From: Glandiceps talaboti
Lineage: Eukaryota > Hemichordata > Enteropneusta > Spengelidae
Length of the DNA: 64,000 nucleotides
Direction of reading: 5' to 3'
NCBI RefSeq assembly: GCF_964340395.1
Contig: NC_135564.1
Span: forward strand, 10,937,391 to 11,001,390
Shown here: positions 22,746-42,147 of the stretch, piece after piece
How positions within the stretch are numbered: the stretch's first letter is position 1
Layout: every line of letters begins with the position of its first letter
Translations under genes and position numbers: made by a program
Notes under the pieces: model-generated
The model's input: the letters and a program-made list of their open reading frames with translations, nothing else
The model's database searches: none
What the model was told of the DNA's origin: nothing

Positions 22746-23966
22746 CGGTGGCTACATCTGCCTTTCTAATACTTTCCTCTTTGACCCTGTGAGATGTAAA
22801 AGAAATAAACTATCAATCTATGAAGTATTATTTCTCACATCACTTACATTTCCATTAAAATCAGCATTGCAATTCATATCAGTCAACCAACTTATAGTCA
22901 ATAACACTACGGATGTAACGTTAAAATTTATTATACAGATATCTGAAGCACATATAAAATGTTTCAAAGTCATTAAAAAAATTAACATATTATGACTAAT
23001 CATAGACAGAGGAAGAGCCCTCTGTCTATGGACTAATACTGATTGATTAGATAGTATAGCATTCAACACCTTGATACTGATGACACATCTGCATGACGTC
23101 AAAGGAGTATATATTTGACAAAATAATTTAAATACAACTTATTATCAGTTTTAGAAACTTGTGTTTTAATGTAAATTTGTGTGAGATAATAAAGTTCTTC
23201 CAGTCTAATGTAAATCTCGTTTTCCTTATTTTTTTAGTATGATTGTGTTGTATTTCATCCTTGTGTAATTACATTTGTTATCATGTGTGAGTGTCTAGTT
23301 AATGTTTTCTGTTGTTTTTCATATGGTCTCTGTGTCATAGGTTACTTCCTGGATCCATCAGATGTACAGCCATTACAGATTTCCCCTCCCCCTCCAGACT
23401 CTCTCCCTACTTTGAAACTTACTGGAAACCCTAGGTTTACAATTATATTAACTCCATTTCTAATATTGTACTTTATAATTAGCTGAATTAATCTATAATG
23501 GTAATAGTGCACTCAATCCCAGATATCCTAGAAGTTAGAACTTTTGGTTACCATGAATATTTTGCATGTCCATGAATAGACAATCATACTTCTCAAGGGG
23601 TTCCTGTCTAAAGAGCTTTATATAAGTGAAGCAATGAATTTGGGATAGCAATTTACCAGATACACTTAAAATTACTGTAAATGTAACAAGTAAAATTAAC
23701 TATGCAGTGTGCTACTATAATTGTGCTTTGAGAATCTACAGTGTCTTTTGCAAGAACAAGAAGAACGTTTCTTGTCAACAGATGTCGGGGGAGGGGGGGG
23801 TGTCAGTGTATTTTTTTATTTGTCAGAAGGGAGTTTGGATTGTTTTGTGGATGAATTGCAGGGGGGATCACTATTTTTAAGTACAACACGAACAAGAAGT
23901 CACTGGCCCACACCCGGCCGTAAAAACTGATCGCCCCCTAATTGCCTGCAAATCTCCGCGTCATTG
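22746..23966. other. rest of the right-arm intron 1
   Basis: No coding content recognised. A compact hairpin CATAGACAGAGG-AAGAG-CCCTCTGTCTATG lies at 23002-23031. Poly-G occurs near 23790. Confidence 0.5.
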
Positions 23967-24190
23967 AGCATGCACGATATAAACACTGATTCTTACCCTG
24001 TGAAGATGAAGCCATCGTCAGGTATTTCGAACATTCCGAGCAAAATCACTTTTAAAGCACACCGCATCGTACACTCACAACTCCATCGTTGACAGGGCGC
24101 TCACATGTTGTGTGCATAAAGTACTGGCGCGGCGCTGACTCTCGTGCGATGTGATTGGTCAAACTGTAGACAACTGTAGACAAACTGTAG
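23967..24190 (-). promoter_or_regulatory. right-arm promoter and exon 1 of a third family copy
   Basis: Reverse complement of 9117-9340: same CTACAGTTTG repeats, CCAAT box, ATG (complement at 24012-24014) and donor. Facing outward from it at 24225 is a copy B-type promoter, so the two are head to head about 35 bp apart. Confidence 0.6.
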
Positions 24191-24224
24191 ACTCTTCGCC
24201 CAACAGAAACTAGCTCTCACCGCC

Positions 24225-24430
24225 GAGTCGAGTCTACAGTGGTGCAATATTATACAGTCAAAGCTGTACACTGATTGGCTGGGTGTCTACAGTCAGTTTA
24301 CAGAGTCTACAGTCAGTCTACAGTCGGAGCCAATCAGATGTCGTGTTTGCGTACACACCCCCTTGTTTATCCGCCATTTTGTCAGTTCACGCAAGTTTGT
24401 TATTCAGAGTCAGACGACTTGTACTCAACA
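24225..24430 (+). promoter_or_regulatory. copy B-type promoter without a gene
   Basis: Nearly identical to 18240-18425: GAGTCTACAGTGGTGCAAT, TGATTGGCTGGGTGTCTAC, several TCTACAGTC words, GAGCCAATCAGATG, CTTGTTTATCCGCCATTTTG. Homology ends at CAGACGACTT, just before the point where copy B has its ATG. No downstream exon was found. Confidence 0.6.
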
Positions 24431-25060
24431 ACTGTATACAAACTGTAGACTTTTGACCAATCATTGCACGCCGCCAGCCGTGCAATGAGTGACGTGTTCC
24501 CCGGGCGTGTTCCATGCATGTGCATGATGTGTTCTAACTGTGTTCTGATCGGAGTAGTGCGCCATCAACGTCGATGGGTAGCGGGGTGGCGCTGCAACAC
24601 ATGCACAGACCATGCATATATTCAGACTTAGATATGTGCCGTCACAGTTATTAGAAACTCTAAAATGTCGAAAATTGCACGGTATGCCTCTTTGATAGTA
24701 GCAGATAGCTAATAGCACTAGTTATGATTTCTATAGAAGCGCCTCCTAGTACTACGCGCTGCTGGCTAAGCTGTGTGTGTTTAGCGTGTGACAAAAGATT
24801 TGCATAAATATTACCCAGAGTTCAGTTGTAAATTGTTATTCAAACGAAAATTCGCAAATTCTGATACAAAATACACAATACAAATATCAGAATATCCCAG
24901 TAAACTATTATTTTATTGAAAGTGTATCTGTAAAATTGTGGTAAAAAGGTTTTGATATAAAATAACAAAGTTATTCGTAGAAACAATGTCGCCCTATCTA
25001 AAACCGCACGCAGTGTTTTGTTTCCTTTGGTATGGTGTCTTGTGCTGCCGTTGTTTAGGC
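24431..25060. other. spacer upstream of U1
   Basis: GC-richer to about 24600 with another AAACTGTAGAC/GACCAATCA block at 24435-24465, then AT-rich. A proximal sequence element for the U1 gene should lie about 55 bp before 25061, but I could not assign it. Confidence 0.45.
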
Positions 25061-25225
25061 ATACTTACCTGGCACAGAGGTTAACCATGATCAAGTAGGT
25101 GGTTCCTCCAGGGCGAGGCTTGTCCATTGCACTCCGGGCAGGTTGACCCTTGCGATCACCCCAAATGTGGGTGACTCGGGTGCATAATTTATGGTAGTGG
25201 GGGACTGCGTTCGCGCTATCCCCTG
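25061..25225 (+). ncRNA. U1 spliceosomal snRNA
   Basis: 165 nt starting with ATACTTACCTGG, the 5' end that base-pairs with splice donors. Stem-loop I carries ACCATGATCA. Stem-loop II has the U1A-binding loop ATTGCACTCC. The Sm site is AATTTATGG. Stem-loop IV is GGGGGACTGCGTTCGCGCT-ATCCCCTG. Length matches the usual 164 nt of metazoan U1, and all stems appear able to pair. A 3'-box-like CTAAAATAAGA follows at 25236-25246, as expected for Pol II snRNA processing. Single copy in this window. Confidence 0.96.
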
Positions 25226-25374
25226 ACATTTCAAACTAAAATAAGAATTTTGACAGCTTATTTCGAACGAACTGTTTCAGATATGTTAGGAAAGTTGTAA
25301 ATATATGTAAAAAGTGAACGTTAATCATACCTGTTATTAATAAGGTAACTCATGAAGCTCTTTAATCATTGCAG

Positions 25375-25527
25375 CATATTGCGGCTCCGGGAATGGTGAA
25401 GTCCCGATTTGTGAGAACTCTCGGCGAAATCAAGGCAAACCAACAGGAAGCTGAAGAAAACATTATCAAGATAGTTACACAATGTACCGGTAGTCACGGA
25501 TGTCACGTAGTTACAATGTCACTGTAG
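25375..25527 (+). CDS. possible terminal coding exon, unknown protein
   Basis: After an acceptor-like ATCATTGCAG a frame reads HIAAPGMVKSRFVRTLGEI, KANQQEAEENIIKIVTQ and on to TAG at 25525-25527 (50 codons). Composition is coding-like and more GC-rich than the surroundings. No family recognised and no upstream exon found, so it may be a remnant. Confidence 0.3.
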   Translation, partial: HIAAPGMVKSRFVRTLGEIKANQQEAEENIIKIVTQCTGSHGCHVVTMSL

Positions 25528-26801
25528 TAGATCAAACAGAAATAATTTATTTTTTTGCAATTTTTGCCATCACTATATTTCATGGTGCTGTATTGGTGTG
25601 GAATTTTATTATTAGCATGAAAAAATGATTAATAATTTCATAATTTAATCAAATATGTAACAAAATATCAAATCATTCGCCGTTGTGGGCGCTGTGCCAT
25701 GCTACCACCGAAAGCGGTGCAATGTTACATCTATAGAATGTCTGTGTGCGTCTCAGGCTAATATGTCTTTCTGTCTTGTCTATTTGTGGGTAAAGAAATG
25801 AAACTAATGCCATCAAGTGAAAAACATTTGTTGAAAATATTCTAAAAATGAAATTGTTGTCGAAGAAGGAGGTTGTTGGTCCGAGATGTACGTTCATATA
25901 CGGGTCTATATAGATCCATGGTTAACGGTTTACAGCCCCAATTAAATATTATCGCTTGGGAAAATCAATATAGTTAGTTTGTGATCATTGAAATTTCATC
26001 TATTTAAATTAAAATAAAAGTGATTAAATCATATACATTGGAGAAAGACCTCTCCCAATGCCTATGGTGTAATCAAACTATAAAAAACTGTCTCAAAACA
26101 TGGGAACCGACAGATGTGCGTGACAGTGAGTGACAACTACTTTCTCAGACTGGATTAAAATAACAAACCTAGAAACATTTCTAGTGGGGTTTCTTTTCAA
26201 CTATTGAGTTAGACACGGACTTGGTCTATATGGTTATATTTGTTTTTTTCAAGTTCTTAAATATGGTGAGGTTGTTTATTGGATAAAAATCTGACTTCAC
26301 GCCTACTTCACATGACCTTACCCGGCCATGGGGTCATCTTACAGACATAACCGAATATAAACCCCGGCCCAACCCCCGGGCCCACGTCAATTTCTAAGTA
26401 AAACACGACGATCAGTATATATGATTTCGTGGTATGGGTGCCTGTCACCGTCGTCACCTCTGAACTTTACCATGGTAACCGTATATTTCTATTGTAATGT
26501 CATCTGATAATAAGTCACCCTTGACAGTTTCCTGCTTTTGTGTCTCCTTGACACGCACTGCGCATGTTCAGACACGACTTATTATTCTACTGTGATTCAT
26601 TCATTGCCTTTTAAAGTCTTGTATCGCTGGGCTGGACAAATCTGGATAGACTGTACATAGTGAAAAAAAGTGAATACTCCAGACTTGTCCGTACATTGTT
26701 CTTCATTTGGCTGTAGGATAGATGTAATGTACTCGTCTTCACTTTCCACTGGTAAATCCAATCCTTAGGAAAGTGTTACATATCGTATCAAACAGCTACC
26801 T
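25528..26801. other. intergenic and upstream of the receptor gene
   Basis: No gene recognised. A hairpin lies at 26039-26060 (TTGGAGA-AAGACC-TCTCCCAA). The receptor's promoter should lie in the last few hundred bases; no TATA box is obvious. Confidence 0.45.
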
Positions 26802-26855
26802 GTGGCTTTGCTTTCACTTGTTGTTGGAAAGTTCGCTGACCCTCGATCGTCAACT

Positions 26856-35791
<8,936 letters not shown>

Positions 35792-36496
35792 ATAGAACGG
35801 TCAACCAAATCTATAGTCGTGCTCGCAGATGGTGTACGGAACGCGATACTTACAATGTCCCAGAGAAGAGAGAGAGACAATGTCAGAATCGAGTCCCGAT
35901 TTATACTCCGTCGGCAAGCAGCACTACCAAATCTATAGGCTGTAAGACCACGTCATGTTCTTCAGCCCTCGCGTGAGAGGGGTTGACCGATGTGTGAGGG
36001 CGCCTCGTCACAACGTACCTTACAGACAACCGTACCAAATCTAAATCACAATCTATACTCCGTTTTGAGATATTGTCGCTTTCATAGACCAAACTCCGTT
36101 ATGAGGGAATTTTGAGCGAGAAAGTGTTTCAACTTTGATACCGGAAACATTGTCATTGCTCATAAGCATGTATCCTACTCACGGTGAAGCAGTTGGCTAT
36201 ATGTTTACTGCCAAATTTCTCTGTGAATTTAGTGTTCATTTGGTACACATTTTGATTTTTAATTTAATATTTACACAAAATGCACTATCCACTAATAATA
36301 GATATTCGTTTACATAACTGCAATAAGTATGTACACCAAACAGTCCAAATCAATGTCTGTATAATTCATTATGGGTGTTGAAAGTGGGATAAGTAAATCT
36401 ATCACAATTCTTTCTTATATAATGTTAAATTTTATTTACAGGGGGATAATAACATACAGATAACCTGGTTATCTAGAAGTTAGTCTTCCTTAGGAC
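35792..36496. other. receptor 3' flank
   Basis: Probable 3' UTR. A fragment related to the GGCGCC MITE lies at about 35977-36030 (GGTTGACCGATGTGTGAGGGC, CGTACCTTACAGAC). Confidence 0.45.
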
Positions 36497-36606
36497 TAGT
36501 CTGTAAGGTACGCCGTGACGGGCGCCCTCACACATCGGCCAACCACTACCAGGAGTGTGAGAGGAGGCCGGTGAGGGCGAAACGTCACGACGTATATTAC
36601 AGTCTA
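36497..36606. mobile_element. MITE, complete, GGCGCC family with 9-bp TSD
   Basis: 110 bp beginning TAGTCTGTAAGGTACGCCG and ending CGACGTATATTACAGTCTA. The ends are imperfect inverted repeats carrying GGGCGCCCTCAC near the left end and GTGAGGGCG near the right. Exact 9-bp flanks CCTTAGGAC at 36488-36496 and 36607-36615. Non-autonomous; an 8-10 bp duplication points to a hAT-, P- or Mutator-type transposase. Confidence 0.85.
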
Positions 36607-37186
36607 CCTTAGGACCATCCTTTTGGTGCAAACTATAATGTATTTACACAGACTATTTTTACATTTTTTCAAATTGAATATTCCAGTAGATCCCATTATT
36701 TATTCCAGGATTTGAAACCAGAACTAACAAACAAATACTGTTTATACAGAGACAGTATTCAATGGATAACTTTGTTTCAATGTTGACATTATTTGCCTGT
36801 TTTAAAGCGATGTCGAAATAAATTGTTAGCTGGTCGTACTTCTGGAGAATGTGAGGGCTTGGAGGTACTAGGTAAAACCGGCTAACAGTGTATTGTACAG
36901 TATCTTGACAGTGCAGTAAACAGGCTATAACATTATTGGTCTAACTAAACATGTGTACGATTATTTTGTTGCCATGGTGACAAGCCACACTTGCTTACAA
37001 GTTGCATTGTCACTGTTAGGATTACAAGTGTTTGGTTAGTGCTACAAACCAATGAGAAGTTGTGTTATTTTTAAAAAAAATCTCTTTCTTGGGTGCTGGT
37101 CACCTCTACATTATTTTCAAATAAAACAAATACAAGGGCACACACGCACAAACACATACACATACACAAGAAACATGAACATACAT

Positions 37187-37235
<49 letters not shown>

Positions 37236-40200
37236 GACATACATATGCATGCATACATACATACATACATACATACACACAATTTTATCATTAGCATTCC
37301 ATGCATATCTATATTTGTAACAAGATGTTTAAGCAGAATACATGTGTAATACAATTAACTGGAGTATCACTGGTATTCTTGCGATCAGCCAACCAACTAT
37401 GTATTAACTGAAAATTGTTAAAAATACAATAATTAGAGACATGATTATGTTAACTAGAGATAGCATTTATCCATAAGTAGTACAATAACAGGTTGAAATT
37501 GTGATTATAATGGGGTGCTGATTTTAGGGTGTGGACCTAAAAATATATTTGATTGGTACGATACTATGTGTACACCTACTCAAATATGTTTACCCACAAA
37601 GGCCACAGGTGATTCAAAACTGTGCAGGGTGTAACATTACATCTAACAAAATAGTTTTGCCAAGCTGGAATCATCAAGATTTGTAGTGGTACACTGGTTA
37701 CTGTATTACATATTATTATATATTACATATTATTGCTTGAGGACACTTTGCGTCTTATAATTTAGGAAGAGGTATTGTCACTAGTCTGGCAAGTGAGATT
37801 TCATATTTTTGGTGCTCTGTGTAAGTTTAAACTAACAAAGAAGTCATGACAGTGTATTTGTCAATGTTATGAATCCATGTTTTTTATTTTACTAATAAAA
37901 TGGCCTACAAAAAAATTGCTACTACAGCAAATGCAAGGGTGTGTTGTAATCTCTTGTTGTATCAGCCGTTACTTGTGCTCAGTTAGTCTGTATGTAAGGT
38001 ACACTGGAACCGTCATGCATCAGCTAACCCCTTTCACATGAACGTTGAGAGTGGAATGAGATAATGCATCATACAGTCTAATATTCAGTGATATGGAATG
38101 CCTAAATGTGAAACCATGGAATACATCTGTTGATTTTAAGTCGGACAGACTTCAACAGACCTTTTCCATAAATTGCGCCCTCAACTGATATTTTTTAACA
38201 AGTATGATGTTGACAGGTAGAAACCGAATGTCTTCTTCAGAGCTAAGATTTTGATTGTCAAAAAAAAGGGGACAGTCTAGTTCAGCATTAGAGACAACAC
38301 CCCTACCACAACATAACACTAAAATACATGTTCCATTCCCTTTACTGTAAAGTACCACTAGAGGGCGCTATATGTTGGAATGTGTGACAGCTTTGATTTG
38401 AAGAGGAATTTTTATGTTCTACATATCAATGAATGGGTGCCATCTCAAAAACATATCAAAGTAACTAATATACACCATACATACGTGTATAAATTCTTAA
38501 AAGTGTCATGACTATTATTACACTGAGAAACTTACAATGTTGTATTTCAGTAAAACAAACCAATATTTGGCTGTAACCTGAACAATTCTATTTCATATTA
38601 TCTATTGATAAGTCAGACTCATTCATGTCAATTATCTGGTTCCTTACTTTCTCTCTCTAGTATTGACAAACTAAAATCATCACATACTGTACAATATTTG
38701 TATACTGAAAAAGATCATCACATTTCAATATTCAAATTTATGCAACACAAAATCTGCATAATGTTGTTCCTAACCAGGGCTACAAAACAACAACACAAAA
38801 CAATCTTACACTTAGAAATAAAAAAATGAAGCAATATCACTGAGATTCTTTCTTTGTAAAACCTTAGATAAAAATCAAAATAATTCAGTTGACAGTACTG
38901 TTACATACCTGAGATGTTTTGAGTTTGTTGTTGCTGACATATCCTTTTGTTTATCCTTCTATTAAGGGTGATAAGTAGGTAAACAATACCTGAGTTCTCA
39001 GAACATTTGTGAGCTTCAAAATCAAATTTATGTCAGAAGTACAAGAAGGTCAGTTTTGTCAGATTCTAAAATGTTTATTTTACTGCAGAATGTCTCTCAG
39101 GGACCAATTTCTCTGAAAATTGAAGTTCTTAACATTGCTCCAAACTTTGACAAGTGAAAGCTTGTTCCTGGGCCTTTTGAACGAAATAAATTTTGGAGTT
39201 CATCGTCTTATTTTCAACTTCAAGGATATTGACAATCTTTCTCACGGAGTTATCATCTTGGCAGCCATATTGGATTCTGAAATGCCTTAATTTTGATATA
39301 ACTTTTGACATTTCAAAAAATTGTACTGTGGCCCCACATTTGATTTTAACAGAAAAAGGGTTCATAATTTCTTGAGCAAAGGTACAGCAAAACTCAAAAT
39401 TTTTATTCTGATGGACATACTCATTACACTAACAGCATATTCACAACAACTAAAGTCACATTTTATATAGCTCTGTCTGTCTTTGTTATTCCAAATGTTT
39501 CACAGATCAAAAGAAAACAAACTAACATCCCATTTTACATACTAGTAACTCTTTTGTCATTCCAAGGTTTCACATGTAAGCATTGCAGTAGTATTATAAA
39601 TAACAGTTGACTCCTATAAGGATGGCCTTACTTAATTCCATGTCTCTCCTCGTAACACCTTTAAAGAGATGGGTCGGTCGGCCACTTAAAAAAAAAAAGT
39701 TTTTAAAAAAAGTGTATCCGTACATGTTGGTGATAATCATACTTAAACAGTCTGAATGACTTTAATTGAAATGAGCATTTAAAGTCAGAAGGAAACTGTG
39801 AACCATTTATTTCATTAAAGGTCCTGAATTTCAGAAAAAATCCTGTCATAATGGGCATACTTTAAAAAATTGTTTCCCCAGATTAAAAAAATTAAGGATA
39901 GCTCAGGTTAGGAGAAACACAGAATTAGCTAAGGTCACCCTAAATACAGTGTAAGACACAGTCTATAATCTATATACATTCCGAATTTCACAGTATTTGT
40001 AGTCATTCTAAAATCTGTTTTTCAGTTAACAAAATATCATTATATGACAATTCTTGGTGGTAGACATTGCAATAAAAATAATAATTATGCGATAGTTGTA
40101 AATTGCAACATTTCAAAGTAAAAAAAAATTACCTTCTATCATAAATTAAAGGTGACTTAAAATACATTTTCTATATATTTCACAAGCAGTGTATAACAAT

Positions 40201-40342
40201 TATCAAATCTATCATAACTGTTACATTGTAAACATTCTAGAGTTGTCTGGTCACACTTGATTTTTTTCATAATTAATTTCATATTTTAAAATTCCAATTA
40301 GACCAATGTTAAATACGATAGCAGGGAAATATGTAGGCTTTA
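36607..40342. other. long spacer with microsatellites
   Basis: No gene supported. (CA)n and (CATA)n lie at 37188-37278. A diverged relative of the GGCGCC MITE is likely at about 37988-38085 (TGTAAGGTACACTGG ... CATACAGTCTA). AATAAA at 36819 could be the receptor poly(A) signal. Confidence 0.5.
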
Positions 40343-40698
40343 CTAAAGTGGTCATATGGATGAGGATTGGGTATTTATTTTGGATTTTTAATTTATAAAA
40401 CAAGTTTATCGTGGCTTCCCACTTGAAAAATCAAAGTGCAACAGCATATGTCAAGTCCTTGTTTGTAGATCAATAAATTGTAAAAGATTAATAAACTGTG
40501 TAAAATGTTTGTTATTGTACGTACAATAACAAACTTTTTACACATTTTTAGAGCTTCTTGCAATGTATTGAGTTACAAACACAGACTTAGTATATGTTGT
40601 TTCACTTTAAATTTTCAAGTAGGAAGCCACGATAAAGTTTTATAAATTAAAAATCCAAACTAAATACCCAATCCTCATCAATATGGCCACTTTAAGAG
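40343..40698. mobile_element. 356-bp palindromic fold-back MITE
   Basis: Almost entirely two long inverted arms (GTGGTCATATGGATGAGG / CCTCATCAATATGGCCAC outer; TTATCGTGGCTTCC / GGAAGCCACGATAA inner) meeting at the perfect palindrome GTTATTGTACGTACAATAAC (40510-40529). Near identity of the arms suggests recent insertion. Confidence 0.85.
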
Positions 40699-40740
40699 CC
40701 TCCGTGTTTATATCTTGATATACATTGATATACATAGTAC

Positions 40741-41163
40741 ATCAGGATTACCCTACCTGTAGACTTCAAGGACTATCACTACTACACTATTCCACTATCC
40801 TAACTGACATTTCGATTTTTTGAATTTTCATTCATCCTCAAGTGTATGACTCCTATTTCGAGCAGGTCTCCAATGACATCTGCCATAGACCGTGATTGTT
40901 TGAATACATAATTAGATATATTTTAAATTGTGTAATTAACATATGTAAATGTGACATATGTAAATTCTATTCAAATTTACTCTAGTGTTTTGCACATGTT
41001 ATGTGTATGGCAAGGTGTATGTAACTTAATACCAGCTTCAAACAGGACGTCAGAGTACACTGGGATGGAGTGAAAATTCAAAAAAATTAAAACGTCAGTT
41101 AGGATAGCAGAATAATGTAGTAGTGATAGTCGTTGAAGTCTACAGGTAGGTTACATCAGGATT
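40741..41163. mobile_element. fold-back MITE with target duplication
   Basis: Inverted ends of about 100 bp (CCCTACCTGTAGACTTCAA at left; TTGAAGTCTACAGGTAGG at right), flanked by ACATCAGGATT on both sides (about 40739 and 41154). The centre is unique and AT-rich. Adjacent to the palindrome at 40343. Confidence 0.8.
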
Positions 41164-41649
41164 GTTTAACACAATAAATTATTCCTATCAATAGAAATGT
41201 ATATAACGGTAGTGTAACTATGAGGCACAGATCTCTAGGGACACTTTGCAAGTTCAAGTTTATGGTTGTACTCAACCACTACTTCCCTGTTAACATATCT
41301 GACATTGATCTTCAAGGTTAATTCCCTGACAGCATCTTTACACACACAACAAAACCTAATATTTCAGTTTCGGTTGGAAAAAAGTGTTCCCTTAAAAAAT
41401 GCACTTCAGAACATTCCAAAAAAATGTTGTAAGTTGTACCTGAAAATTCTGCATTTGACCTTGGTCCTACAGAGTGAGACTGCATGCTGTACTATCCTTT
41501 GCTTCTTTGTATTTTTTGGTCTAAAATGTTTTTATAGTGGAAATCTTATCATCAATTAGCTCAGGTTGACATAAACTAAACCTTTTTTTTAACAAAATGT
41601 TGACAAATAACGGTACTAATCAACAGTCATTGATAATAATCATGGTGTG

Positions 41650-42065
41650 CTTGATCGCATGAAATGTACACAATGCAGTGTTCACTGGACCCAGTAATCA
41701 AAGTGTGTCAATATCATGAAATGTACATAATGCAGTGTTCATTGAACACTAGTAATCACAGTGTGTCTGATAGCATGGAATGTACACAATACAGTGTTCA
41801 TTAGACCCTAGTAATCAGTGTGTCGATATCATGAAATGTACACAATACAGTGTTCACTAGACCCTAGTAATCACGGTGTGTCTGATATCATGAAATGTAC
41901 ACAATACAGTGTTCACTAGACCCTAGTAATCATGATGTGTCTGATATCATGAAATGTACACAATACAGTGTTCGCTGGACCCTAATAATCACAGTGTGCC
42001 GATACCGTGAAATATTCCACAATGCAGTGTTCACTAGTAATCAGTGTGCCCGATACCACAAAACA
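41650..42065. repeat. 56-59-bp minisatellite downstream of PDSS1
   Basis: Seven diverged units starting at about 41658, 41715, 41774, 41830, 41889, 41948 and 42006, each with CATGAAATGTACACAATGCAG and GTTCACT-like words. It ends 83 bp beyond the PDSS1 stop codon, so it probably lies in that gene's 3' UTR. Confidence 0.85.
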
Positions 42066-42147
42066 GTACAGCAGTGGTTTGAGTCTATATCTACCTCAGC
42101 TTGTTGACAGTAAGCTATCCACTGTAGCTATAACATAACCCCATAGT

